Source: Nitrospirae bacterium RIFCSPHIGHO2_01_FULL_66_17 (lineage in GTDB: Bacteria > Nitrospirota > Nitrospiria > 2-01-FULL-66-17). Taken from it: a stretch of 18,177 nt of DNA. Below, in pieces: positions 1 through 6,834 of the stretch; the stretch's first letter is position 1, and every line of letters starts with the position of its first letter. The notes under the pieces were generated by a model. It made no database searches. It had not been told where the DNA came from and worked only from the letters and a program-made list of their open reading frames with translations. The position numbers and the translations under genes were made by a program. The DNA lies in assembly GCA_001803875.1 (NCBI GenBank), contig MHEO01000069.1, positions 1,623 to 19,799 on the forward strand, written 5' to 3'.

Positions 1-744
1 CTCGGCGTGGACGAGGGCAACGTAGTCCACCCGGACACCCGATTCCCCTGACAGGAAGACCCCCAGGGCGTCCCGAATCTTCCCCCCGGATCGCTCCCCC
101 GCCTCGATCAGGCGCCGGGCCTCGGCTAGGGCGGCGGGGACACGGAGGGCTTTTCCCCGCTCCTGGGGCGACAGATACGCGTTGCGCGAGCTGGCGGCCA
201 GGCCATCGGGGGCCCGCACCGTGGGGCAGACGACGACTTCGACGCCCAGGCGGAGATCTTCGACGAGGCGGCGGATCACCACGGTCTGCTGGTAGTCCTT
301 CTGGCCGAAGTACGCCCGGTGGGGGGCAACGATCGCGAACAGCTTGGCGACCACCGTGGCCACGCCGCGAAAATGCCCCGGCCGCGCGGCCCCGCAGAGC
401 ACGCTGCCGAGCGGCCCCACGTCGACGATCGTCTCCGAGCCCGGCGGGTAGATCTCGGCGACCGTCGGCGCGAACAGGGCGTCCACTCCCTCGCGCTCGC
501 ACAGCGCGCGATCGGCCTCGAACGCTCTAGGATACCGATCGAAGTCTTCGTTGGGGCCGAACTGGGTGGGGTTCACGAAGAGGCTGACCACGACCCGGTC
601 GCACCCGGCGCGCGCCGTGGACATCAGGCTTCCGTGGCCGTGGTGGAGCGCGCCCATCGTGGGCACGAAGCCGATCGTCCGCCCCTCGCACCGGGCGGAC
701 TCCGACCAGCGGCGCATGTCGGCCGCGGTAGTGAGGGTCACCAT
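1..744 (-). CDS. panC: Pantothenate synthetase PanC (3' end off the window)
   Basis: PanC is a cytosolic enzyme that condenses pantoate and beta-alanine with ATP to give pantothenate, the coenzyme A precursor. The frame is open from ATG at 744 to the window edge, giving 248 residues of a family usually near 280, so only the C-terminus is missing. Visible landmarks: the nucleotide-binding HIGH-type motif in PTMGALHHGHGSL (about residues 28-40), FVNPTQFGPNED (56-67), PGHFRGVATVVAKLF (122-136), the KMSKS-like site FGQKDYQQ (146-153) and GLAASSRNAYL (181-191). It follows the deoxynucleoside kinase gene by 69 bp, a gap containing a strong G/C hairpin. The Shine-Dalgarno signal at this ATG is weak. 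Identification is secure from the motifs. Confidence 0.96.
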   Translation of the reverse strand, partial: MVTLTTAADMRRWSESARCEGRTIGFVPTMGALHHGHGSLMSTARAGCDRVVVSLFVNPTQFGPNEDFDRYPRAFEADRALCEREGVDALFAPTVAEIYPPGSETIVDVGPLGSVLCGAARPGHFRGVATVVAKLFAIVAPHRAYFGQKDYQQTVVIRRLVEDLRLGVEVVVCPTVRAPDGLAASSRNAYLSPQERGKALRVPAALAEARRLIEAGERSGGKIRDALGVFLSGESGVRVDYVALVHAE

Positions 745-760
745 CTCAAGACACCCCCAC

Positions 761-798
761 CCTTGCCCTCCCCCGTCAAGGGGGAGGGAAGGACAAGG
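761..798. repeat. C-run/G-run hairpin between the deoxynucleoside kinase and panC genes
   Basis: CCCTCCCCC (766-774) and GGGGGAGGG (780-788) form a perfect 9-bp stem around the loop GTCAA. Outer arms CCTTG (761-765) and CAAGG (794-798) extend it with a one-sided AAGGA bulge. There is no T-run on the minus strand, so it is not a standard intrinsic terminator. It resembles the hairpin at 4683-4701 in design and may be a small dispersed intergenic repeat or a stabilising hairpin in the mRNA. Confidence 0.7.
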
Positions 799-813
799 GG
801 AGCGCGGCACCCG

Positions 814-1446
814 TCACCGCTTCGGCACATAGTATTGGACGCCGCCCTTCATCTGGCGGATCTGCCGGACGAGGTCGGTGAGATCGGCGGGATTTTTGAC
901 GAAGTCGATGTCCGTGGTCTGGATCACCAGCAGCGGCGTTTCGGTGTACGCGAAGAAAAACTCGTTGTATGCGCGGTTGAGGTCGTGGAGGTACTCCCAC
1001 GTGAGGTCCTTCTCGTAGTCACGCCCGCGCTGCCTGACCCGCTGCATTAACACGTCGGTCTCGGCGTGCAGATAGATGACCAGGTCGGGTTTGGGCAGGC
1101 GCGGCCGGAGCAGGCCGTAGACCTGGTCGTAGAGCACGAGTTCGTCCGGCGAGAGATTCAGGCTCGCGAAGATCCGATCCTTGGGGAGGAACGCGTCGGT
1201 AATCGTCGCGCTCGAGAACAGGTCCTGCTGGGCCAGATCCTCCTGCTGGCGATACCGCGAGAGCAGGAAAAAGAGCTGGGTCTGAAACGCCCACCGCCGC
1301 CGGTCGCGGTAGAACCGGAACAGGAACGGATTGTTCTCGGTTTCTTCGAGGACGGCCCGCCCGCCGAGTTCGTCCGCCAGCAGCGAAACCAGGCTGGTCT
1401 TGCCGACCCCGATCGGGCCTTCGACGACGAGATACCGCGGCTCCAT
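814..1446 (-). CDS. Deoxynucleoside kinase (dAK/dGK/dCK family)
   Basis: This is a 210-residue salvage kinase that phosphorylates deoxynucleosides with ATP in the cytosol. The P-loop GPIGVGKTSL lies at residues 10-19. It is followed by the acidic substrate-binding segment LEETENNPFL (about 33-42), the family-typical TDAFLPKDRIFASLNL (about 83-98, the region carrying the DRS-like motif) and an arginine-rich lid (QRVRQRGRDYE). Length matches the bacterial dAK/dGK subfamily; thymidylate kinase is less likely because of the EE and KDRIFA motifs. Start ATG at 1446 lies 12 bp after the folK stop, so the two are probably co-transcribed; panC follows. The exact substrate (dA, dG or dC) cannot be read from the sequence. 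Confidence 0.9.
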   Translation of the reverse strand: MEPRYLVVEGPIGVGKTSLVSLLADELGGRAVLEETENNPFLFRFYRDRRRWAFQTQLFFLLSRYRQQEDLAQQDLFSSATITDAFLPKDRIFASLNLSPDELVLYDQVYGLLRPRLPKPDLVIYLHAETDVLMQRVRQRGRDYEKDLTWEYLHDLNRAYNEFFFAYTETPLLVIQTTDIDFVKNPADLTDLVRQIRQMKGGVQYYVPKR

Positions 1447-1458
1447 CGCGCGCGCCGG

Positions 1459-1968
1459 TCAGACCGCCGACGACCACGACGACTGATACAGCCTCACCGC
1501 GTGCCGGTCCGACAGCCGGGAGCGGAGGACGGCCACCGTGCATCCGAGCACGGGATGAACGGCCCGGGGCGCGATGTCCGCGAGCGGGAGCAGCACGAAC
1601 GCGCGCTCGGCCATTCTCGGGTGGGGCACGGTGAGTCCCGGCTCGTCGACCACGCGGTCGTCGTAGAGCAACAGGTCCAGGTCCAAGGTCCTCGGCCCCT
1701 CGCGCGCGGCGCGAGCGCGCCCGCGTTCGCGCTCGATCGCCAGACACGCCTCCAGCAATGCGCGCGGCTCCAGGTCCGTCTCCAGCCCCACCACGCCGTT
1801 GAGAAAATCGCCGGGCGCCGCCGCGCCCACGGGCTCGGTCTCGTACCACGGAGACACGGCGACCAACCGGGTGCGGTCCAGGCGATCGAGGGCGTCGACC
1901 GCCGCCAGACAGTGGCTCATGCGGTCACCGAGATTGGACCCCACCCCGATATAAACGCACGCGGCCAC
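1459..1968 (-). CDS. folK: HPPK, 2-amino-4-hydroxy-6-hydroxymethyldihydropteridine diphosphokinase
   Basis: FolK transfers pyrophosphate from ATP to 6-hydroxymethyl-dihydropterin in folate synthesis. The N-terminus YIGVGSNLGDR, the internal SPWYETEPVG and the HPPK signature GPRTLDLDLLLYDD followed by VPHPRM are all clear, and about 170 residues is normal. Two starts are possible. GTG at 1968 begins right before the conserved YIGVGSNLG core (169 aa). An upstream ATG at 1995 adds nine residues, but those codons lie inside the 126-bp inverted repeat at 1973-2098, so they look like repeat-derived sequence; I chose GTG. Neither start has a convincing Shine-Dalgarno sequence. It sits between dapL and the deoxynucleoside kinase gene in one orientation. 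Confidence 0.93.
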   Translation of the reverse strand: MAACVYIGVGSNLGDRMSHCLAAVDALDRLDRTRLVAVSPWYETEPVGAAAPGDFLNGVVGLETDLEPRALLEACLAIERERGRARAAREGPRTLDLDLLLYDDRVVDEPGLTVPHPRMAERAFVLLPLADIAPRAVHPVLGCTVAVLRSRLSDRHAVRLYQSSWSSAV

Positions 1969-1972
1969 CCTG

Positions 1973-2098
1973 GGAGCCTGTCCATGAGTGGCCATCTGCG
2001 GCGTTGTCAGTCGGCCTTGCGTGCTCACGTACGACTCAGTACGCTCCGCGCGCAAGGCCTCCTTCCGCCTTGCATCTGGCCACTCCTGAACAGGCTCC
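1973..2098. repeat. 126-bp imperfect long inverted repeat (MITE-like)
   Basis: The outer 8 bp match perfectly: GGAGCCTG (1973-1980) with CAGGCTCC (2091-2098). The next ~20 bp each side match with a few differences around the shared core GAGTGGCCA. An inner perfect 9-bp pair GGCCTTGCG (2013-2021) and CGCAAGGCC (2051-2059) encloses CGTAC-GACTCA-GTACG. The whole unit can fold into one long hairpin. It fills most of the dapL-folK gap and overlaps the upstream folK ATG. It carries no gene. The architecture suggests a non-autonomous mobile or REP/MITE-type element; only one copy is in this window. Confidence 0.8.
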
Positions 2099-2123
2099 GC
2101 CATCCCCATACTCGGACACACTC

Positions 2124-3359
2124 CTAAAAGATCAGTGCGAGATCCGACAACCGCGTTTTGAGTTCGTTGAGCACGCGCTCCTCGTCCGCCAGATCCTTCG
2201 CGAGGAAGGTCGCGGAGAAGCGGAGGTACCGGCCCACGTCGTCCCACGGCACGGTCGAGATCAGCTTCTCGGTGATCAGGAACTCGGAGACATCCTCCGC
2301 CGTCTTGAACTTGCGCCCGCCCTTGATCGCTTTCGGCGCGCGGGTGTAGAGAAAGAACGAGCCGCGCGGCATCGTCACGTCGAAGCCGACGGCGCCGAGC
2401 GCCTCGGTCATCCGCCGCAACCGCCGCTCGTACTTCCGGCCGATCTCGGCGGTGATCTCGGGGTGCTCCAGCGCGTAGACCCCCGCGCGCTGGATGGCCT
2501 TGAACTGGCCCGAGTCGCAATTGTCCTTGACCATGCCGAACGCGGCGACGATGAGCGGGTTGCCGGCGACGAAACCGAGACGCCAGCCGGTCATGTTGTA
2601 CGCCTTGGAGAGCGAGTGCAACTCCACCCCGACGTCCTTCGCGCCGGGAATCGACAGAAAGCTCAGCGGCGGACCGCCGTAGGTCAGCGCGGCGTAGGCC
2701 GCGTCCACGACCACGATCAGCTTGCGGCGCTTCGCGAACCGCACGACCTCTTCGTAAAATTCTCGCGTGGCGGAGGCGCCGGTCGGGTTGTTGGGGTAGT
2801 TGAGGTACAACAGCTTCGCCCGCTTCAGATCCGCCGCTTTGATCGCGGACAGGTCGGGCAGATAGCCCCGCTCCTGCGTCAGCGGCAGCTCCGCCACGCG
2901 CCCGCCGTACCAGCGGGTGTGCGTGGCCAGCACGGGATAGCCCGGCACGGTGACCAGCGCGACGTCGCCGGGGTTGATGAACGCGGCCGGCAGCATCGCG
3001 AGCGCGGGCTTGGCCCCGATCGAGTGGATGACCTCGGACCCCGGGTCGATCCCCGGCGCGCCGAAGACCCGGGCGAGGTAGCGCGCGGCCGCCTCCTTGA
3101 ACTCGGCGATCCCGTTGTCGGCGTAGCCCCGGTTCTCCCACCGCGCCGCCTCGCGCCGCAACGCCTCCACCACGCCGGGAAACGCCATGTCGTCCGGCTC
3201 GCCCACGCCAAAATCGAGCAATTCAACGCCGGGATGCGCCCGCTGCGCCGCCGCCTTGGCGCGCTTGATCTTCTCGAACTTGTAGATCTTGGTCGACTTG
3301 CCAAATTTCGCGCCACCGATACGCTCAGCAAACCGCCCTTGAATGTACGACCCCGCCAT
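2124..3359 (-). CDS. dapL: LL-diaminopimelate aminotransferase DapL
   Basis: DapL is a PLP-dependent class I/II aminotransferase that converts tetrahydrodipicolinate directly to LL-diaminopimelate using glutamate, bypassing the DapD/C/E steps. The 411-residue length fits the family. Visible features: LLDFGVGEPD (about 47-56), NYPNNPTG (187-194), DAAY (219-222) with the PLP-contacting Asp and Tyr, the Schiff-base lysine K252 in SLSKAYNMTGWR, and R260. Start ATG at 3359 is preceded by AAGGAGG about 12 nt upstream; an in-frame upstream extension to 3455 runs into the repeat at 3391-3486 and was rejected. A generic aspartate-family aminotransferase is the alternative, but dapA, dapB, dapF and lysA in the same window and the absence of dapD/dapE strongly favour DapL. 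Confidence 0.9.
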   Translation of the reverse strand: MAGSYIQGRFAERIGGAKFGKSTKIYKFEKIKRAKAAAQRAHPGVELLDFGVGEPDDMAFPGVVEALRREAARWENRGYADNGIAEFKEAAARYLARVFGAPGIDPGSEVIHSIGAKPALAMLPAAFINPGDVALVTVPGYPVLATHTRWYGGRVAELPLTQERGYLPDLSAIKAADLKRAKLLYLNYPNNPTGASATREFYEEVVRFAKRRKLIVVVDAAYAALTYGGPPLSFLSIPGAKDVGVELHSLSKAYNMTGWRLGFVAGNPLIVAAFGMVKDNCDSGQFKAIQRAGVYALEHPEITAEIGRKYERRLRRMTEALGAVGFDVTMPRGSFFLYTRAPKAIKGGRKFKTAEDVSEFLITEKLISTVPWDDVGRYLRFSATFLAKDLADEERVLNELKTRLSDLALIF

Positions 3360-3390
3360 GGCGGTAATGTTCCTCCTTGGTATTTCCCAC

Positions 3391-3486
3391 GTAGGGGCGG
3401 CCCGCTGGGTCGCCCGCCTTTCGCAGCTCCGGACTGCCGTCTTCCACCCACTCAAGGATCGGGGCGAGGCGCCGCCCCGCCCCTAC
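3391..3486. repeat. GTAGGGGC...GCCCCTAC inverted-repeat element, copy A (96 bp)
   Basis: The left end GTAGGGGCGGCCCG and the right end GCCCCGCCCCTAC form terminal inverted repeats beginning with a perfect 10-bp GTAGGGGCGG-type arm. The outer ~25 bp at each end are nearly identical to those of copy B at 15964-16045, while the centre differs in sequence and length. It fills the gap between the FAA-hydrolase stop and the dapL Shine-Dalgarno. This layout is typical of short non-autonomous MITE/REP-like elements. Confidence 0.82.
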
Positions 3487-3487
3487 G

Positions 3488-4243
3488 TCACACAACCCTG
3501 TTGCGCAACCGGCCGATACCTTCGATCCACACTTCCACCACGTCGCCCCGCTGCATCGGTCCCACGCCCGACGGCGTCCCGGTGGTGATGATGTCGCCGG
3601 GTAGGAGCGTCATGACCTTCGACACGTAGCTGACCAGGGTGGGCACGTCGAAGAGCATCGCCGACACCGGGGCGTCCTGCTTGACGTCCCCGTTGAGGAG
3701 CGTCCGGATGCGCAACTGGGACGGCTCGACGTCGGTCGCGATCACCGGGCCCAACGGGCAGAACGTGTCGAACCCCTTCGCCCGGCTCCACTGGCCGTCC
3801 TTCTTCTGCAGATCGCGCGCGGTCACGTCGTTGCAGCAGGTGTAGCCGAAGATGGCCGCCGCCGCCTGCTCGATCGTGACGTGGCGCGCCCGCTTCTTGA
3901 TCACCACCGCCAGCTCGCCCTCGTAATCCACGCGCTTGGTCACCCCCTCGGGATACACGATCGCCTCCTCCGGCGCGAGCAGCGCGCTCGGCGGCTTGAG
4001 GAAAATCAGCGGCTCGGACGGCAGCTCCTTCTTAAACTCGGCCGCGTGGTCCTTGTAGTTGACGCCGATCGCCACGATCTTCGTGGGCAGGCAGGGCGCG
4101 AGCAGCCGCGCCGCGGCGAACGGGACGGTGGTCTCGGTCACCTTGTACGTCCCGAACAGGTCGCCCTCGATGGCCCGGATCAGGTCGCCTTCGAGGCGCC
4201 CGTAGCCGACGAAGTCCTTGTGGTGGAAGCGGAGGTAGCGCAC
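3488..4243 (-). CDS. Fumarylacetoacetate hydrolase (FAH) family protein
   Basis: This 251-residue metal-dependent enzyme belongs to the FAH superfamily, whose members act on 2-oxo/4-oxo acids (acylpyruvases, 2-hydroxyhepta-2,4-dienedioate isomerase/decarboxylase, oxaloacetate decarboxylases). Metal-ligand residues are visible in VDYEGELAVVI (E108, E110) and CCNDVTARDLQ (D139), followed by AKGFDTFCPLGP and PGDIITTGTPSGVGP. GTG at 4243 was chosen because it gives the family-like start MRYLRF; a TTG at 4294 would add 17 residues without family character, and neither has a strong ribosome site. The substrate cannot be assigned: no aromatic-degradation genes are nearby. It belongs to the accessory block separating dapB from dapL. 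Confidence 0.88.
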   Translation of the reverse strand: MRYLRFHHKDFVGYGRLEGDLIRAIEGDLFGTYKVTETTVPFAAARLLAPCLPTKIVAIGVNYKDHAAEFKKELPSEPLIFLKPPSALLAPEEAIVYPEGVTKRVDYEGELAVVIKKRARHVTIEQAAAAIFGYTCCNDVTARDLQKKDGQWSRAKGFDTFCPLGPVIATDVEPSQLRIRTLLNGDVKQDAPVSAMLFDVPTLVSYVSKVMTLLPGDIITTGTPSGVGPMQRGDVVEVWIEGIGRLRNRVV

Positions 4244-4304
4244 GGCGCGATCCAAAACGCGGCCATCTTCGCACGATCGGCGGGAAAGGGTCAAGGCGCG
4301 GGGG

Positions 4305-4646
4305 CTACGACCGGAACAGGAAGTAGACCGCTCCCAACAGGCACAATCCCGCCCAGAGGAAATCCAGTTTGATCGGCTGGCGCATGTATAGCAGCGCGAA
4401 CGGGACGAACACGGTCAGCGTGACCACCTCCTGAAGCAGCTTGAGCTGGGCCAGGCTCATCGTCTGAAAACCGATGCGGTTGGCCGGCACCTGGACGAGG
4501 TATTCGAACAGCGCGATCCCCCAGCTCGCGAACGCCGCGACGTACCACTGGCGGTCGTTCAGGTTCCTCAAGTGGGCGTACCACGCAAACGTCATGAACA
4601 CGTTGGACAACCCCAGCAACAGCGTCGTTTGCAGGATCACTGGCAT
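4305..4646 (-). CDS. DUF486 / DMT-family small membrane protein
   Basis: A 113-residue protein with four predicted membrane helices (roughly residues 3-22, 33-51, 68-87 and 94-110). The conserved DUF486 pattern is visible: SNVFMTFAWYAHL near the N-terminus, SWGIALFEYLVQVPANRIG in the middle and QLKLLQEVVTL after it. The family is related to drug/metabolite transporter half-units, but its substrate is unknown. ATG at 4646 is preceded by GAGG with a 7-nt spacer, which decides the start over an upstream ATG at 4682 whose codons fall in a hairpin repeat. It lies between the TauE-like and FAH-family genes, same strand. Confidence 0.88.
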   Translation of the reverse strand: MPVILQTTLLLGLSNVFMTFAWYAHLRNLNDRQWYVAAFASWGIALFEYLVQVPANRIGFQTMSLAQLKLLQEVVTLTVFVPFALLYMRQPIKLDFLWAGLCLLGAVYFLFRS

Positions 4647-4682
4647 ACACGGTCCTCTTCCATGCTCGGAAAATCCCCCCAT

Positions 4683-4701
4683 CCCCCTTTGTCAAAGGGG
4701 G
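4683..4701. repeat. CCCCCTTT-GTC-AAAGGGGG hairpin
   Basis: CCCCCTTT (4683-4690) and AAAGGGGG (4694-4701) pair perfectly around GTC, with further C-rich flank on the left (4675-4680). It sits 6 bp beyond the TauE-like stop codon on the minus strand, so it could work as an mRNA 3' hairpin. No T-run follows on that strand, so terminator function is uncertain. It is similar in design to the hairpin at 766-788. Confidence 0.7.
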
Positions 4702-4707
4702 GTCATC

Positions 4708-5070
4708 TCACCGCCCGACGATCATTTTAATCGAGACCGCGAGAAGGGCAACGCCGAAGACCCGCTCCAGCACGGCGCTGGAGAGGCCGGTAGCGACCTT
4801 CGCGCCGAGCCATCCACCGAAGAAAAAACCGACGCAGAGCACCGCGGCCACGCTCAGATCGACGTAGCCCTCCTTGAAGTACATCCACGCGGCCAGGATG
4901 CCGATCGGCGGGACCATCATCGCCAGCGTGGTACCCTGGGCCAGGTGCTGCGAAAACCCGAACAAGAACACCAGGACCGGCACGATGACGATCCCCCCGC
5001 CGATCCCGATCAACCCGCTCATCACCCCGGCCACTAACCCCAAGAGCAGATACGATCCCATCGTCGTCAT
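4708..5070 (-). CDS. Half-size TauE/SafE-family membrane permease
   Basis: A 120-residue integral membrane protein with about four hydrophobic helices. It shows one copy of the TauE/SafE repeat: GLIGIGGGIVIVPVL (about 19-33), AQGTTLAMMVPP (about 44-55) and GGWLGAKVATGL followed by LERVFGVALL. Full family members have two such repeats in about 250 residues, so this is the single-repeat form and would have to dimerise to make a complete transporter. Family members export or import sulfite, sulfoacetate and other sulfur or organic anions; the substrate here is unknown. ATG at 5070 has AAGGAG with a 7-nt spacer; GTG at 5076 would sit too close to it. It diverges from the plus-strand lipoprotein gene. 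Confidence 0.87.
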   Translation of the reverse strand: MTTMGSYLLLGLVAGVMSGLIGIGGGIVIVPVLVFLFGFSQHLAQGTTLAMMVPPIGILAAWMYFKEGYVDLSVAAVLCVGFFFGGWLGAKVATGLSSAVLERVFGVALLAVSIKMIVGR

Positions 5071-5215
5071 GCGCACACTCCTTTCCCGGCTCTCCCCGGA
5101 GATCCTTCGCCAGTATGAGCCGGAGACGCCCGGAATCCGTATCCTATCAGATCGGCCGACACGGTTCCAGAATCGGGGCCGCGCGAGGCGGATGGCCGGA
5201 ACGATCGGCGATCAA

Positions 5216-5244
5216 TTGCCGGTTCCGGTTTCTCCTGATAAATT
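5216..5244 (+). promoter_or_regulatory. Candidate sigma-70 promoter for the lipoprotein gene
   Basis: TTGCCG at 5216-5221 and TAAATT at 5239-5244 are separated by exactly 17 bp, each matching 4 of 6 consensus bases. The site lies about 70 bp upstream of the lipoprotein start and immediately before the inverted repeat at 5259-5275. It was seen by eye only; the local A+T increase in a high-GC region supports it modestly. Confidence 0.35.
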
Positions 5245-5258
5245 TTGGCGAGGACAAT

Positions 5259-5275
5259 GGGGACAATCTGTCCCC
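5259..5275. promoter_or_regulatory. GGGGACA-N3-TGTCCCC inverted repeat (possible operator or REP)
   Basis: A perfect 7-bp inverted repeat with a 3-bp centre, preceded by a second GGACAAT word at 5252-5258. It lies just downstream of the candidate -10 box and 37 bp before the lipoprotein start codon, a position suited to a repressor site or an mRNA leader hairpin. GGGGACA/TGTCCCC palindromes are also seen in REP-type repeats, so a non-regulatory origin is possible. Confidence 0.4.
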
Positions 5276-5312
5276 CGATTTTCCTCGCTGGGCCATGGGG
5301 AAGGATCCGACT

Positions 5313-6797
5313 ATGAAACGGGCACTGAGTCTCTATTGCTTGCTGGCTCTCTCGGCCTATTCCTGCCAGAACAACGGCAGTGATCAGCGCGATTTCACGG
5401 TCTCCGGATCACTGTCAGCCGTCTCGATAACCAGTCTGGCCAAACCGGCCGCCGCGAGAAGCGCTCTTCAAAAAGCGGGCCCCAAGACCATCACCCACGT
5501 GATGGCCATCAATCCTGAGACGTCAAATCCAACGAGATTCATTTCCGCCGTGGACTCAACCGGCGCGTTTTCACTGGGGATCGAGTCCGGTCGGCCGTAT
5601 GTCCTGGTGTTTATCGCAAAAAATAGCGGACTCACCGGACCCGATATGATTGCGGGTATGTTCAAGCTTGCCGCAAACGATCTCGATACCCTGACACCCA
5701 CTGCGGCAGGGAGCACCGACCTGGGGCAGGTCACGGTCGATGGGACGACGCAGCAGGGCAGCCCCGCCCCGACATTTAATATCGGGACGTTTCTTGGCGA
5801 TCTCGGTATCACGGCAGCCGAAGCGGGCTTCATCGGCAGCATCGATGATCTTTCGCTGCGCGCGGCGAACCCGGACGTTGACGGTAACGGCGAAATCGAC
5901 GCGCTGGAGGGTCTGTCCTTCAACCAAGACTGGCATATTCGCTCGAACACCACCGTCGGCGCATCCGGTCCGGCCGCCACGTTCGCGGACATCACGGGAA
6001 AATATCTGGACAGCAGCGGATCAGCGGTCGCCACGGTCGCGTTCAATCTCGGTTCGGCGTACGCCGTGTACCCCGACAGCTTTTCCTCGACAATTTGTCC
6101 TCTGAATTCAGGTGTGTCGACTGCTCTGACGACGGGGTGCGCCTTCCGCATCACCGCTAACGCGGTCGATGTCACGTCGTCATGGCCAAACGGCAGCTTC
6201 AGCGGCGGCAGCTTCGGGGACACCATGCATCAATGGGGACCAGACTATACCCTGACGGCGGCATCTGCCCAAGATCTGCCGGGGTCGGGCGGCACGGCGG
6301 TGACCATGGAGTACACGATGCCGAACGGCAAGACGCTGACCTTCAGCCACGTGAAAACACGCTCCAAGTCCACGCTCGCGCAAAACGGAGCGATCATTCC
6401 GTTTCTCCAGATCAACACCTCGAACAACACGACCGCCGGTACGATCACAAGCATTGACTATCGATGGAAGAAGTTACAGGGCAGCGTGTGGAGCGACGCC
6501 ACGGCAAACGAAGTGGCCCTCCTTGTTAACGAGAGCGGCGGTTACGCGAGTTTTTATACCGCGAAATCACCAGGAGCCGCCGTGGGGGTCGGCTTCACCA
6601 TTCCGAAATCGTCGGCATCAGGCACGATCAGTTGGACCACCGGGAGTATCGGTGCCTTTGGCACTCCGGCCCCCGACATCGCGGCGCTCACGCCCAACAG
6701 CTTCTGCAGCTCGGCCGTCTCGTATGATGACAAAATAGGATTGCGAATCTTCGCCGGCGGGTTGGCGGCGAACACCACCGTGACCCCGTGTCCCTGA
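5313..6797 (+). CDS. Predicted lipoprotein with EF-hand-like loop, function unknown
   Basis: A 494-residue protein that I do not recognise. The N-terminus MKRALSLYCLLALSAYSC has a short charged start, a hydrophobic core and a Cys at residue 18 followed by QNNGS, consistent with an imperfect lipobox and an exported lipoprotein. Residues ~25-145 look like a beta-sandwich of the carboxypeptidase-regulatory type (DSTGAFSLGIESGRPYVLVF). Residues 188-199, DVDGNGEIDALE, fit the calcium-binding EF-hand loop pattern (D-x-D-x-N-G-x-I-D-x-x-E). The C-terminal half is rich in Ser/Thr/Gly/Asn, with an even number of Cys that could form disulfides. ATG at 5313 has AAGGA 7 nt upstream. It is the only well-supported plus-strand gene, flanked by a divergent tauE-like and a convergent terC-like gene, and looks lower in GC than the biosynthetic genes. 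Confidence 0.8.
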   Translation: MKRALSLYCLLALSAYSCQNNGSDQRDFTVSGSLSAVSITSLAKPAAARSALQKAGPKTITHVMAINPETSNPTRFISAVDSTGAFSLGIESGRPYVLVFIAKNSGLTGPDMIAGMFKLAANDLDTLTPTAAGSTDLGQVTVDGTTQQGSPAPTFNIGTFLGDLGITAAEAGFIGSIDDLSLRAANPDVDGNGEIDALEGLSFNQDWHIRSNTTVGASGPAATFADITGKYLDSSGSAVATVAFNLGSAYAVYPDSFSSTICPLNSGVSTALTTGCAFRITANAVDVTSSWPNGSFSGGSFGDTMHQWGPDYTLTAASAQDLPGSGGTAVTMEYTMPNGKTLTFSHVKTRSKSTLAQNGAIIPFLQINTSNNTTAGTITSIDYRWKKLQGSVWSDATANEVALLVNESGGYASFYTAKSPGAAVGVGFTIPKSSASGTISWTTGSIGAFGTPAPDIAALTPNSFCSSAVSYDDKIGLRIFAGGLAANTTVTPCP

Positions 6798-6834
6798 AAG
6801 GTCGCTCCCCAGGGCCAGGTCGTGAATCTCGACA

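Noticed and set aside
1969..3141. Long N-terminal extension of the folK frame on the minus strand
   Set aside because: It overlaps dapL out of frame and passes through the 126-bp inverted repeat; only the last ~170 residues are FolK.
2004..3629. 541-residue plus-strand open frame opposite dapL
   Set aside because: Antisense shadow of dapL; it also runs through two repeat elements and shows no recognisable motifs.
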